64,000 nt of DNA, taken from positions 376,496,945 through 376,560,944 of the forward strand of contig CM053030.1 in assembly GCA_028564925.1 (NCBI GenBank), in the 5' to 3' direction. The position numbers and the translations under genes were made by a program. This DNA comes from Lithobates sylvaticus. Its lineage: Eukaryota; Chordata; Amphibia; Anura; Ranidae. Positions 12,367-24,400 of the stretch are shown here, piece after piece. The number at the start of each line of letters is the position of its first letter. Within the stretch, counting starts at the first letter, position 1. Under the pieces are notes generated by a model that saw only the letters and a program-made list of their open reading frames with translations, was not told the origin of the DNA and ran no database searches.

Positions 12367-12791
12367 GGCCGCGTACACATAACCGTTTTTTCCGTCAGAA
12401 TAAACTCTGATGGTTTTTCCGACGGAGTTTCGTGGAAACTGTCTTGCCTACACACGATCACACCAAAGTCCGACCGTCCAGAACGCGGTGACGTACAACA
12501 CGTACGACGGGACTAGAAAAAGGAAGTTCAATAGCCAGCAGCCAATAGCTGCCGTCTCGTACTTGCTTCAGAGCATACATCATTTTTGGTCTGTCGGAAC
12601 AGCATACAGACGCGCGGTTTTCCCGATACAAATTGATTCTGTTGGAAATATTTAGAACATGTTCTATTTCTAGGTCTGTCAGAATAAAAAAGAAAAAAGT
12701 CAGATGAGGCACACACACACAATCGGAATATCCGATGAAAAGATTCTGTCTGACTTTTTCTGCCGGAAAGTCTGACCGTGTGTACGCCGCA
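12367..12791. mobile_element. Palindromic MITE of the GTACACACGGTCGGA family
   Basis: The element starts GGCCGCGTACACATAACCG and ends CTGACCGTGTGTACGCCGC. Internal TCCGACGG-type motifs repeat in both directions, and a conserved core has GACGTACAACACGTACGACG and a CCAATAGCTGC box. Sister copies lie at 18216, 25193, 63208 and 63750. The cleaner sister at 63208 has a TAA target duplication, suggesting a PIF/Harbinger-like origin. It has no coding capacity. Confidence 0.72.
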
Positions 12792-12932
12792 CAACTGCTC
12801 ATTTTGCCATGTCTAGCATGACAACAATGGTTTGACCATTCATTCTATTATGTATTTATGGTTTTCATATGAAAAATGTAATATTTTTTTATTAATTCTG
12901 CTGGCTATATTAACCATTTAACCATAACTATA

Positions 12933-13746
12933 TTAACCATTTCCAGACTGCCTTATAGCAGATTTACTGCTACAGAGCGGCCCACCTGTGCAGGATCACA
13001 TATAAAGCTTTGACTCTGCACTTCTGCCTACAGGGAGTGCACATGCCCCACTGTTGGGCCACTTCTGCTGTGATTAATCACAGCAGACGCCAAACTGCAG
13101 GTACCGGGCACTTGGATGTCTATCGGCACCCGCAGATCATCAGTAAAACACACAGAATGGAGATCAAGATGTAAACAAGGCAGATCTCTGTTCTGACAGG
13201 GGAAAAAGTATGGATTTTGTGTATTTAAGTATGTATTTCTTCCCTTATTAAAAGCAGCTTACACATGTCCCAAAAACACTGGCGAGGCACACAGTTAACC
13301 CTTTTTGTTGCTCTAGATTTTTAACCCCTTCCCAGACAGTGCCATTAGCACAGTGACAGTGCATATTTTCAGCATAGTTATAGTGTCACTTGTTTTGACA
13401 AAGTATCAAAACTGTCAGTTAGTGTCTGGTTGTTCGCCGCAAAAATTGAAGTCCCGCTATAAGTCGTCGATCGTTCGAAGAATAAAAAAAATCCGAAAAC
13501 ATATACCATAGTCTGTTTGACACTAGAACATTCACGTAAACCAATCAGTATGAGCTTATTGGGATTTTTTACCAAAAACATGTAGCTTGGCCTAAATTTA
13601 TAAAGAAATTAGAATTTTTTTTTTTATTGGATATGTTTTAATAGAAGAAAGTAAATAATATTGTGTTTTTGTTAAAAATTGTAGGTCTTCTTTTGTAGCT
13701 GCTGACTTTTTTTTTTTTTGTTGTACAGGCTTGAACTCCGCTTTAA
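12933..13746. mobile_element. TTAA-type MITE of the CCACTTGCCGACC family, reverse, right side replaced
   Basis: The left end is TTAACCATTTCCAGACTGCC. The interior matches, in reverse, the 28494 copy (CCCCTTCCCAGACAGTG, then CGCCGCAAAAATTG, then TACCAAAAACATGTAG). The expected GAAGTGGTTAA end is missing. From about 13700 a different MITE end, GGCTTGAACTCCGCTTTAA, closes the block (TTAA 13743-13746). Confidence 0.5.
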
Positions 13747-13879
13747 GAAGCAGAAAATACTGTTACTGTGGAGTAAATCATCCACAAAATTTGCAGCTCA
13801 GACTTTCTTAGTTGTACTCTTCTCTTTGTAGCTCAGCTCCACCTGCCAGCAGTTAGTTGACAGCCTGTTTGCCTTCCAA

Positions 13880-14960
13880 TCTCTAAAGAAATGTAAGGGT
13901 GCAATTAGGGCGGCTAAGATAGAATACGAAAGACGAGGAGAGCAAAAAAAAAATCCCAAGAAATTCTTTAAGTATGTAAACAGTAAAAAAAGGGAGGACA
14001 GACCATATTGGCCCCATAAAGAATGAGGAAGGACATCTGGTTACAAAGAATGAGAAGATGGCGAATGTATTGCATTTTTTTCTTCTCCTCAGTCTTCACG
14101 AGGGAATCGGGGGGCTTCAGTAACCAAAACTGCAGTGTTTATCCTCATGACACATCACAGGAAGCACCTCCATGGTTAACAGAGGACAGAATTAAAATTA
14201 GACTTGGAAAACTTAACATAAATAAATCACCGGGACCAGATGGCTTACATCTGAGGGTACATAAGGAACTCAGTCAAGTAATTGCCAGACCATTGTTCCT
14301 AATTTTTACTGACAGTCTACTGACTGGAATGGTACCAGGTGATTAGAGAAAAGCCAATGTAGCACCAATATTTAAAAAGGGCCCAAAATACATCCCTGGG
14401 AATTACAGACCAGTTAGCCTAACATCAATAGTATGCAAGCTCTTGGAGGGGATAATAAGGGACTATATACAAGATTTTAGTAATGAGAAAGGTATCATTA
14501 GCAATAATCAGCATGGATTCATGAAGAATCGTTCTTGCCAAACCAATCTACTAATCTTCTATAAGGAGGTGAGTTGCCATCTAGATAAAGGAAGGCCCTT
14601 AGATGTGGTGTATCTGGATTTTGCAAAACCATTTGACACAGTCCCCCATAAACGTTTACTGTACAAAATAAGGTCCGTTGGTATGGACCATAGGGTGAGT
14701 ACAAAACTGGCTACAAGGGCGTGTTCACAAGTTGGTGATAAATGGGGAGTACTCAAAATGGTCAGAAGTGGGTAGTGGGGTTCCCCAGGGTTCTGTGCTG
14801 GGACCAATCCTATTTATTTTGTTCATAAACGACCTGGAGGTTGGGGTAAACAGTTCAATCTCTGTATTTGCGGATGATACTAAGCTAAGCAGGGCAATAA
14901 CTTCTCCGCAGGATGTGGAAACCTTGCAAAAAGATCTGAACAAATGAATGGATATGTTAA
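13880..14960 (+). mobile_element. CR1-like LINE fragment (reverse transcriptase region)
   Basis: The translation reads as the central ORF2 of a CR1/L2-clade LINE. A segment ahead of the RT ends in FFSSVFT, followed by NKSPGPDG (about 14224), PIFKKGPK and GNYRPVSLTS (about 14370-14430), QHGFMKNRSCQTNL, YLDFAKPFDTVPHK (motif A, about 14611), GVPQGSVLGP (about 14777) and the catalytic FADDTKLS (about 14866). The copy is dead: a stop sits at 14344-14346 where a tryptophan is expected, and the frame changes between about 14700 and 14735. The endonuclease and the 3' UTR are absent. Host machinery or active CR1 copies would have mobilised its parent. Confidence 0.82.
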
Positions 14961-16085
14961 GTTAAATTAAGAAATGTGATATGACCATTTTTACAAAAAA
15001 TAACTTTTCCAGGTGCCCATTCTAGACAGCATTAATAAGTGAAATTCAAGAAGTAAAATAGATTCAGCATATGGCAATGTGATGGTGAAGGATAGGCATA
15101 TATAGGAAGTTGGAGTCAGAGATCCACACATATCCTTGTCTAAAAAAATAATATTTTTATTTTTCCTTTTCTTTATCTGTCTTTTTCCTGGGGCATATAC
15201 AGGCATATACAATGTGAAAAGTATTGTCAGTGTGAGTTGATATCACTTAAAACTGACATACATCACAGGATGTCAGATTCAAGCCATGTGTAGATTCACT
15301 GCAGGTATCTGAGTGCATCTGTCACATCAAACAGTCTGACCTCACACAAGACTGGTTTGAGACCTTTACACATAAAATCACTATTTAACACATATAAACA
15401 AAGGGAATGTTTTAAAGGTAATAACAAAAAAGTGGTTATTTTTGGTTGCAGCTGTGGGTAAATATGATTTCAAAAGCCTTGATCTAATGAAATTAGGTTA
15501 GTTACATGTTATGTTTTTATAAAGATTGAAATAAATTAGTCATACTGCTGTATATATATATATACAGCAGAATAAACAATTACAAAGCTTAAAAGATTAT
15601 GTTTTTTTTCCCTATCAAATTATGTTAATGTCCACCCCAAGGTTGCCAAGAGATCCAATAGAGCAGTCCATTGGGCATGCATGAATAAGTTATGAGTTAT
15701 TCACTAGATGGCACAACCCAAAAAAGTTAGTGGGGATCTTGTGAGCTTATAATACTGCCATTATTAGAGGTAGCATGCTGCCATTGTGACGTCGCTGCCT
15801 TAAGTATTGTAACATAATGGGACCATATGTAGTGTGCATTAACTACTATCTTACTGGTTTGGGTGCGGCCCCTGCCATTGTCTGCCATTGAGCCCACCAG
15901 GATTCTCATAGTTACAGAGCTAAAACCTACCTAAGTCCAAATCAGGTTCCTTATCAATGTGTTTGTCTTTACTAAAGAACATTAAATGAACAGTAAGCCA
16001 TATAGGATAATGGCAGCTCCATAAACAGATTACAACAGTTGTTGTTGTAAAAAAAAGGAAGAGAGGTAAGTTATGACAATTATCA
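14961..16085. other. No gene recognised
   Basis: This is AT-rich sequence apart from the 26-bp palindrome at 15545-15570. No coding, RNA or repeat signal was recognised. Confidence 0.45.
15545..15570. repeat. Perfect 26-bp palindrome around a TA core
   Basis: CTGCTG, a run of TA repeats, and CAGCAG form an exact self-complementary sequence that could extrude as a cruciform. Confidence 0.9.
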
Positions 16086-16339
16086 GTGGAGAATTATGAG
16101 AAGAACTGCACCTCACCACTTGCAGAAAATGTCTCAACCCTCCTAATAAGGAGTAGTTCTATAAGTTGGTCTTATCTCCTAAGCATGAACAGTTCCCTCT
16201 TCCTGTCAAAGGGGAATGCACACTCTAGGCTACCCAAGCTTATATGGTCCTTCCTGTGCAAGGCTCACAAAAAAAGGAGGACATTCTCTGTTCCTCTCCA
16301 CAGCACTGGAAGGTTTCCGTTACTATCTTATATCAGCAT

Positions 16340-16690
16340 TTCCTCCTCCCATGCTTGTTTCCAGGACTTTTCCAGAGCCTCTCCCATCCTCTGGAACTCG
16401 CTACCTCAACCTGTCCGGCTATCCCCTACTCTTGCTACCTTCAGGCGATCCCTGAAAACTCATCTCTTCAGGGAAGCCTATCACGTCTCCAAATAATCTT
16501 TTAACACTTCCATCAGCTCATTCCCCACAATTACAACCTATTGTACCACCTCCCCCACCCTATTAGATTGTAAGCTCTTCTGAGCAGGGCCCTCTTAATC
16601 CTCTTTTATTTTATTGTATTATAACTGTATTGTCTCCCTTTTATATTGTAAAGCGTTGCGTAAACTGTAATAATATAATTTAAAGGTAAA
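16340..16690 (+). mobile_element. L2-like LINE 3' end
   Basis: The frame ending at 16496 contains CFQDFSRASPILWNSLP and TFRRSLKTHLFREAY, the standard C-terminal tail of L2-clade ORF2 proteins. The following 3' UTR contains TTAGATTGTAAGCTCTT, GAGCAGGGCCCTCTT and GTAAAGCGTTGCGTAAACTG, then an AATAATAT-type tail. The same 3' UTR is found on the minus strand at 34321-34855. The upstream 136-residue open frame (from 16086) shows no extra domain and is probably chance extension. Confidence 0.65.
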
Positions 16691-17601
16691 ATATTTGCTC
16701 ATACTACTCTTTTTCTCTAGTACATTTTGGACATTTCTCCCTTTTTAAAAATGTTTAGCTGCTGGACATTTTTAAATTTCTGCATCATCTACAGTCTCTT
16801 AATATTTAATGAAAGTTTAATTGAAACTGGCCTGCAACAGGACAGTTTTGCAACAGTGAGAACAGGGGCAGCTGCAATGAGCTGCTGGCCACGTTGTCTC
16901 CAAAGTTGTCAATTAAAAGCATACAGTTCTGCAAAACCAAATAGAGCTTTAAGGCTTCCCCCAAACATTTTACATAAAGAATTGCTACATTTTCCAATTT
17001 CCCTTGAAACCACATAAAAAACATCCCTTCTGTAAACTATGTTAAAAAGGATTTTTATGCATTGGAACACATCTTTCACAGCAGTGCCTAGCTTTTCGTG
17101 CTTTTTTCAACATTAGGTTGCCTAATAGCTCTAAAAATGGCAGAACATAAAAGGGAAGTAAAGCCAAAGATCTTTTGACCCTACTTCTCCTGAGAGTTAC
17201 AGGAGTGCACTTAGTTCTGTACTGCTGTGACCCATAGGAGCTAAAGTCCGCTGTTGGCTGATGTCACTCAGCTGGTCCAGGCTCTGGAGTGATTCTGACT
17301 TTGATGTTGGGATCCATCCAGATGCCTGGACTGGAAGCTGACTGAGCCTCTCAGCAAGCTGCTGAGAGCCTGAAACAGCTGCACCCACTCCCTGCGCACC
17401 CCATCACACCAGTGAGTGCTGGAAGGGCAGAGCAAAAAGCCGGGGACTGACAGTCACCATCTCTTTGCTCAATGAAAACTGAGGACCAACTGATCAGTGG
17501 TCTTTGATCGCTCAGTTCTCGGTCTTAGAGGCAGCAGGGAACAGATACAGCATCGAACTAATGCCAAGGTGAGAATAAATATTTATTTTTTAAATTGACA
17601 T
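16691..17601. other. Repeat-like but unassigned sequence
   Basis: No gene was recognised. The part at 17150-17580 has the GC-rich texture of ranid TTAA MITE interiors (for example GCAGCAGGGAACAGAT), but no ends were found. It is interrupted by the foldback element that follows. Confidence 0.35.
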
Positions 17602-18065
17602 ACTATTCAAAACAAATAAGGCGCTGCCCTATTGTTCCAACCAAAAATGCATCAATTATAGTGCAAATACTAAATTAAACATGTAAAAACAGGTAAAAAA
17701 AAACAAAAAACAAACAGTCAATAATAGTCATGATTTGTGAATGATGAGATCAAAAAAACAGATACAGATGAGTAATCAACGTGGTCTTCCGAAAAATTTT
17801 AGTGCCTAAATCTTCAATTTATAGGGCTTCACCAAGTGTGTGTTTTTCACACACTTGATAAAGCACTATATAGTTAGTATACTGAAGATTTGGGCACTTA
17901 CATTTTTGATGCATTTTCGGTTGGGACAATAGGGCAGTGCCTTACTTTGTTTTGAAAAGTATCATTGTGTTGTGTTTTTTGCACTATAAAAGGAGCAGCA
18001 GCCTTATATCACACAGTGGGATATACTAGTAAAAGGAGAAGTTGGTGCCCCTCAAAATTTATCAC
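17602..18065. mobile_element. Foldback element flanked by a 15-bp direct repeat
   Basis: The outer arms 17600-17661 and 17911-17972 pair over about 62 bp (CTGCCCTATTGT, GCATCAA). An inner stem at about 17802-17895 centres on AAGTGTGTGTTTTTCACACACTT. The whole is bounded by exact direct copies of TTTTTAAATTGACAT at 17587-17601 and 18066-18080. A duplication of 15 bp is longer than cut-and-paste transposons make and would fit target-primed insertion. Confidence 0.7.
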
Positions 18066-18215
18066 TTTTTAAATTGACATGCTTCTCTTTTCATAACAGG
18101 ACGCGTCTGCCATAGACTTCAGCGGGATTCACTGTTAAGTTCAGGTTCGCCAAGTTTTTGCCAACCCCTTGGTGAATTAAACCTAAGCAGATTTGCTTAT
18201 CCTTCCTTAGTCTTT

Positions 18216-18610
18216 TGCCGCGTACACATGGTCGGAATTCTCGTCGGAAAAAGCTCTGATGGTTTTCCCGTCGGAATTCTGACGGAATTTCGCTCAAACT
18301 GTCTGGCCTGCACGCGGTCACACCAAATTCCGACGGTCTGTAACACAGCGGCATAAAACACGTTCAACAGCACTATAAAAGGAAAGTTTAATGCTTCCGA
18401 GCATGCGTCAAATTTTTTCCGAGCATGCGTCGGAACTTTGAGTGTCGGAATTGCATACACACGATCGGAAAAATTGAGAACAGGTTCTCAATCCAAAGTC
18501 TGTCGGAAATTCCGACAGAAAAAGACCGATGGGCATACACACGGTCGGAAAATCGAGAAGCTCCCATCGGACTGTTTCCATCGGAAATTCCGACCGTGTG
18601 TACGCGGCAT
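18216..18610. mobile_element. Palindromic MITE of the GTACACACGGTCGGA family
   Basis: The ends TGCCGCGTACACATGGTCGG and CCGACCGTGTGTACGCGGCA are inverted copies. The interior consists of nested TCGGAATTCCGA-like palindromes, with GCATGCGTC and a TTCAACAGCACTATAAAA box near 18362. It has no coding capacity; all open frames here are shadows of the palindromes. Confidence 0.78.
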
Positions 18611-19221
18611 AAGTGATAAAAAAAAAGCTCCAGTGCAGTAAAAGTGCAGCTTCCAAGATCAATATGTTCATACATCTGCCCTTTATAATTACGGACTGGA
18701 TAAACATGTGGAGTCAATAAGCTGATAAAGGGAATTTTCAGGATATAAATCTGTTTGCAAAATGTTTTATAATTCACAGTTAATGAATAGACATCCACAG
18801 ACTGAATGAATAGACTTGTGTTGCCTTGTCGTTTCCTTTGCTTGGCCAGTAGTACTAACCCTCATCCTGGCTTACAGTATTCAAACATGCTAAAAATTAT
18901 GCAGCAGCAACCAAGAGCAATCAATCAGAAATCATTTAAGTGGACTTGGGTAGTAAAATTAGAATGGATAAACTGCCGAGCGTTATTGCACACTGCACAC
19001 AAATATTGCTCTTTGCAAAATCTCACCAACAGAGTTAAATTTTTGTCAAATAGAGATCTATTACAGCAAAAGTTTAATAGCAGGGCATTCCACAGGTGAA
19101 ATTTGTAATGTCTTGAAGCATGCTTCAACTAGACAGCGCAAGGCAAAAAGTCATTACATATGTTACAATGTGTTAATGCTGGACAGCACTATTTAGTCAC
19201 ACTTGGGCATTATCCTATTAA
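18611..19221. other. No gene recognised
   Basis: This is AT-rich non-repetitive sequence. The short open frames show no motif. Confidence 0.4.
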
Positions 19222-20148
19222 TTAACCACTTGCCTACTGGGCCCCTTCACCCTCTTCCTGTCCATGCCAATTTTCAGCTTTCAGTGCTGTCTCACTTTGA
19301 GTGAAAATTGTGTGGTCATGCAACTCTGTGCTCATATGAACATTTTATAATTTTTTTTTACACAAATGGAGCTGTCTTTTGGTGGTATTTAACCACCAAT
19401 GAGTTGTTTATTTTTTTGCTAAACAAAAGACCAAAAATTAAAAAAAAAATGTTTTTATTAGTTTCTGTTTTGCTCCTTTGCTGATGTGCACTGATGAGGC
19501 TGTACTAATGGGCACTGATAGGCTGCACTGTTGGGCAGTGATGAGGAGGCACTGATGAGGCTGCACTGTTATGCGGCACTGATGTGCACATATCAATGGA
19601 ACTGATGGGCCCGAATAGGCAGCACTGAAGGGCACTGATAGGCAACAATGATGGGCACTGATAGGCGGCACTGATGAGGGAGCACTAATAGGCGGGACTG
19701 ATGGGCACTGATTGGCAGCACTGATGGAAATTAATTGGCACCACTGATGGGCAGCACTGATGGACACTAATGGGCAGCACCGCTGGGCACTGATGGGGCT
19801 GCACTGATCAGTGCCCTGAAGATCAGTGTAGATCAGTGTAGATGTCCCCTTTCACACTTGCTGGTTACTGGCTCTACTCTTCTCACTCTGTGACAGTGTG
19901 AGGAAAATAATGCAGATAACCTGCAAGTGTGTTTACCTTGTGGTCAACACACATTGGACACAGCTGATCACGTGGTAAAGGGCCACTGTGATTGGCCCTT
20001 TATCTTGATAACAGAGCACGCCAGATGCACGCCGCAGCAGGCATGCAGGGGGGAGTGGTTCTGGGAGGATGTCAATAGACGCCCTCCCAGAACTGGACGA
20101 CCGTGTTGTAGCCGTCATTCGGCTAAAGTACGTTCAGCAAGTGATTAA
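19222..20148. mobile_element. TTAA-type MITE carrying a minisatellite
   Basis: The left end TTAACCACTTGCCTACTGGG (TTAA 19222-19225) and right end CAGCAAGTGATTAA (TTAA 20145-20148) bound the element. The left part shares GCTGTCTTTTGGTGGTATTT with the 28494 family. The middle (19495-19815) is a degenerate tandem array, and the right part contains AACTGGACGACCG and CAGCTGATCACGTGGTAAAG. Confidence 0.7.
19495..19815. repeat. Degenerate GGCACTGAT minisatellite
   Basis: Short, irregular units built from GGCACTGATGGGC, GGCACTGATAGGC and CTGCACTGATGAGG are repeated more than twenty times. The array is internal to the surrounding TTAA MITE. It has no in-frame protein evidence. Confidence 0.75.
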
Positions 20149-20458
20149 TACAAGGCATGTTTTCAATCTATTTCTATGAGTTGAATTAGCGCTATTGAAT
20201 ATAAACCTTATAAAAGCAAATTAAGATAGAACAAAAGAAGATGCATGCATCCAAGCTATATGAATTTGTAAGCTCACTCAATGGATCACAGATCTTGAGC
20301 AATGCAGCAGGAATATGTTACTGTGTTACTAAAATAAATAAATAATTAAACATGTCATATAGAATGATAATAACAGTTATTATTCTTTTCATAAATAATT
20401 AACTATGATCATCAAAATATGTGTACATTTTACTGTTTTTAAAATACATATATCTGTA

Positions 20459-20462
20459 GATA

Positions 20463-20509
<47 letters not shown>

Positions 20510-20576
20510 ATCTATATATATATAGATATCTATCTATCTATATATATATATATATATATATATATCTATATATCTA

Positions 20577-20625
<49 letters not shown>

Positions 20626-20640
20626 TATATAGATAGATAG
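20459..20640. repeat. Compound TCTA/TA microsatellite
   Basis: A TCTA run (about 20465-20508) passes into alternating TA and TATC blocks up to about 20640. The apparent open reading frame through it is low-complexity translation of the repeat and is not a gene. Confidence 0.95.
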
Positions 20641-22146
20641 ATGAATAGATATACTGCTATATCATAAAATCATGAAGTGTTAACATCATTTTAACAGACC
20701 ACTGGCACTTACAAATTGCTAACACGAAGGTGCAAGGCCACGTTCTCTTCTAGACATGCCTGCTGAGGCTATCATATTCCACTATGTATTACAACACCAT
20801 GCTCTCAGTTGGAACTTTACTTAGTTATTATGCCTCCTCTAAGAACAAGAGAAGTCAAGATTCATTAATGACAGTGACGATTCAGTCATGTTACTTGAGG
20901 ATAGAGTCTTCCAGTTCTTAATGAATAATTAATAACGTTTAAAATCAAATACATATTTTCTTTACTTATTTAGAGTGTAAAACCATGAAAACACATTTAC
21001 TAAAGTGCTTCTTAAAATAGAACACCTGGCAAAACTTAGATAGAGAGGTCCTTCTTTATTATTCATGATGCCACACGTTGCCCCTGGCATGCACATGAAT
21101 TTACTCCCAGAACAGCTCATAGCCAGCTAAGCTTGTTCCAAAACATGGCCATTGTGTAGGAGTACATGCTACCTTGTCCTGTAATCTATTCACACCTGAA
21201 GCTTGCTGATTGGCAATCTCTAACAGGCATTTATTGATAAATCAGAAAAAAAGGTGCTGCCTTTGTGCGCAAGTAGTGGAGATGGGTGAAAATATTTGTT
21301 GGTTAAAAAAACCTTGCTCTATTGAAGCCAATCTTCCAGGTAGTGGATATTAAAATCAATAGCATACAAAAAAAATAGAAGTATTTTATTGAAGTGTAGA
21401 AGCTGAAGGATTTTGTATTTATTCACTGTAATTTTCTTTTATATACTACTGTGTTAAAATCATTTTAGAAAAGCTCTGTGCTTGAAATTGTTCAGAATAA
21501 TTATTTGTTACATTATCACTGCTAGTAAACTACATGTCTGAGATTGTGCATTGAGTTTGCTTATTTTCCCCTGTATGAAAGAAAAGGCATATGCACTTGG
21601 GGATATAGAAGCCTGTGAGTATCATTTATCCAGCAAGGGAAATTGTGCACTTCTCACAATTACTGGCAGGTAGAAGCTTGCCTTTAATAAATTCTGCCCA
21701 ACATGTTTATTAGCTGCACTTGAATTACTTCCAGGGTTTCACTGGGACTGATTAATGCAGTCAAAAGATGCACAAAACACAGTAGCAGTCATTCTCCAAC
21801 TGCACTAACAAGCAAGCCGATGATTCTGTCAATATCATTAGGATTATTAATCATCAGGCTATACATCCAATGCAATATGAATGACCTAAGGTCAGCATAC
21901 AGGCAAGAATTATGATGGTTAGGCTGTGTACACCTCAATGTTTTGTAAAGCTCCACTTTCCAAACACCCATAGTGGTATGAAAACTTCACTAAATGATTC
22001 TAAGCATTCAAAGAGTACCTACAATGTATGTGAACCCTGTTCAGATGTCCATAAAATGTTGTTAAGGTATAAATACTAATTATTTTCTTTTAAAATTAAA
22101 TATTATGGATAATAATAAATAGCTTACATTATATTTGATATTTTCT
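20641..22146. other. Non-repetitive stretch, possibly conserved non-coding
   Basis: No repeat ends or coding signals were recognised. The part at about 21540-21960 has mixed composition and words such as GGATTATTAATCATC, TTAATGCAGTC and TTTAATAAATTC, the texture of vertebrate conserved non-coding elements. This is an impression only. Confidence 0.25.
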
Positions 22147-22548
22147 TTAAAGTGAAATTCAAGCCTATCACTAACTGCTCTTAAAAATTTTTTCTCCTCC
22201 CTCCTCCTACCTATTTTGTCTACGTTTTGTAAAAAAGATCTGTATATTTGTCTAGTCCGCTCCAGTCTGGCCACAAGAATCTGCAGTTCCAGCCCCCTGT
22301 GTCAGTGATCGGCATCTACAAGGGAAAAGGAGGGAGCGCTGACAGTGCTGAGGGGCCATGGAAGTCTATGGGTGGTGCCACGGCTCCCAGAATTCCCAGC
22401 AGTGCTGCCCAAGACTCCATGACATAGGGAAGCTGCAGATTCATGTGACTGGGCTTTTTTTAAACAGAGTAAGCAGAATATTTAGGAGGAGGGAGAAGGA
22501 ACATTTATTTTTTTTGAAAAATGATTGTTAGGCTTGAATTCCACTTAA
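22147..22548. mobile_element. Complete TTAA-type MITE, AGTGGAATTCAAGCC family
   Basis: Inverted ends AGTGAAATTCAAGCC and GGCTTGAATTCCACT are bounded by TTAA at 22147-22150 and 22545-22548. The interior has a GC-rich core and no ORF. Confidence 0.82.
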
Positions 22549-22780
22549 ATGCCATACAGGCAGATTTGGAGAAAACATTTAAAAGTGTTTATCCAACCCT
22601 TAAGCAGCAGGATTTAAAAAGACACAAACAGTAGGTAGTATGGGCGCAGAAAGGAGGGCGGAAAAAAGTCCTTAAAACATAAGCTATAGTCCCAGAAAAG
22701 TTTGTACAAGTCCATAAACTGTAAGCGAGCACTAGTAGAAGCCTTCTGTAGAGTAAGTCAGGCAGCTCTAGTAGAACAAA

Positions 22781-23148
22781 GACAAGGGGCAGAGAAAGTG
22801 CAATCTAAGTGCAGCATGTAAATGTAACTTTAATAAAATCGATTTAAAAAACTCACACGCTCACTATAAGTGCATTCCGGATGTGCTCCACACCAGCATG
22901 AGGAGACCTTGGAATCCAACCCAAAGTCCTCAGCTTCCCTCGCCTAAAATGACAGCTCCAACATCAGGCACAGAGTTCAACCTTGGAGTGAAAAGTCCCA
23001 TCCTGTGATCCCTTGGGACTTTTAGCTCCAGTTTTGAACCCTGATGAGCTTATACTTATCGTGTGAGCTTTTTTTAACTGTTCTTTATTAATGTTACATT
23101 TACATGCTGCACTTAGATGGCATTTTTTTTTCTCTTTCCCTTGTCCCT
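22781..23148. repeat. Foldback element
   Basis: The left arm (22781-22865) and right arm (23057-23148) pair over about 85 bp: GACAAGGGGCAGAGAAAG against CTTTCCCTTGTCCCTGCC, and GCAGCATGTAAATGTAAC against its complement. The loop holds a further perfect 10-bp hairpin, AAAAGTCCCA to TGGGACTTTT (from 22991). Confidence 0.68.
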
Positions 23149-23189
23149 GCCAGGATTTATATCTGCCCTAATATTAAATACCACTCAAA

Positions 23190-23440
23190 CGCATAGAGAT
23201 TTATTTACTAAAGGCTAATGTTCATTTTGCATGTATAGGTGCACTTTGCATGGGAATTTCCCCAAAACTTAGTGTGTTAACAGAGATGAAGCTATGTTCA
23301 TCTCCATCTTTCAATCATGTGCAAGCAAAAATGCTGTTTTCCTTGTTCACAACTGGGTATTCATTGCCAAGTGAAATTTCATCACATTCACTAAGCTCTG
23401 TGGAAAATTCCTGTGTACTGTGCAACTTCCTTTGCAAAAA
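23190..23440. repeat. Worn MITE with TTTACTAAAGG edge
   Basis: The order ATTTACTAAAGGC, GTGCACTTTGCATGG, CAATCATGTGCAAGCAAAAA and GTGTACTGTGCAAC matches a ranid MITE recalled from memory. The right edge is decayed. There is no ORF support. Confidence 0.45.
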
Positions 23441-23625
23441 AAAACAACATCATCTATCGTGAGAGAAAATAGAAGTAGAAGGTCGAACAGTATTTTCAAA
23501 ATCTGACCATTGGCAGCTCCTAACGTCAATAACTCCTGACTCCTGGTCATGTGACCACTGTGACACACAATCACAGTGATCATGTTATCAGCCGATCTTT
23601 ACCAACTCGCGGCATTCAGAACTTT

Positions 23626-24400
23626 TTAACCACTTCCGGCCTGCCATATAGCAAAACAGAATAAAATATGTAAGTGCTAAAGTAAATTAGTTGGCAATCA
23701 AAGTATTGATTGTATAAACCAGCATATTTTCTGTATGAAATGTTGAGGTGGCTTTTCTGTCTATCATAAAAATAAAGGCAACGCGCCTCGTGTATGCAAA
23801 TCGTACAAGCCCAGATAGCAAGCAATTGTGCTGCACGTTTGCAAAATTACCTACTAAGTTATTGCTAGACTTGCCCGGCTTCATAAGTTTGTTGCCCAAT
23901 TGCAGCAATTGTATGACTCCAGATCAACTTTCTTTGCAAATATTCTGCAAGTCTGCTACATGTTCTGGTTCAGTTATGTTGTGCAATAGTCATCCCACCA
24001 CAGGGGTCACTGAGCTCTTGATGTAGACTCACCACTTGCCATGCAAATTTGCTACAAATTGGAAAATTGTCAATTAGAACTTGTGCTTTAAGTGCTCTGC
24101 AAGTGTACAACTTGCCAGTGAAAATGTGCAGCAAGTTAACAGACTTACAATTCAATGTTGCCACAAATTTGTGGTAAGTTATCCTTGCTAGCTGGGTACT
24201 GGTCATTAGCGGGGACCAAGATCTGTCTTTCCCACCTCAGTCTCTGTGAGCACACAGTGTGCATTCTCTCAGCACAGAAATATTGTCCGCCTAGCGACCC
24301 ATATGTGCAGCATGTGGGCATTAAAGCCCACCCTTTTGCCTCAGCACATATGTATTATTTGGTCATAAAGAGCCTAAGCAGTGTGAACAGGGCTAGAATT
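23626..24400. mobile_element. TTAA MITE remnant with a nested 387-bp MITE
   Basis: TTAACCACTTCCGGCCTGCC (TTAA 23626-23629) starts a family-type element. At 23810-24196 a second element is embedded, with ends CCCAGATAGCAAG and CTTGCTAGCTGGG that pair at 12 of 13 positions and an interior rich in TTGC and GCAA words. After it, MITE-type sequence resumes (GCGGGGACCAAGATCTG). The right end of the outer element was not found. Confidence 0.5.

Noticed and set aside
16086-16340. Upstream extension of the L2-like C-terminal frame
   Set aside because: The residues before about 16340 do not resemble LINE ORF2 and probably belong to flanking sequence.
20405-20632. A YIYIY-rich hydrophobic frame
   Set aside because: It is only the translation of the TCTA/TA microsatellite.
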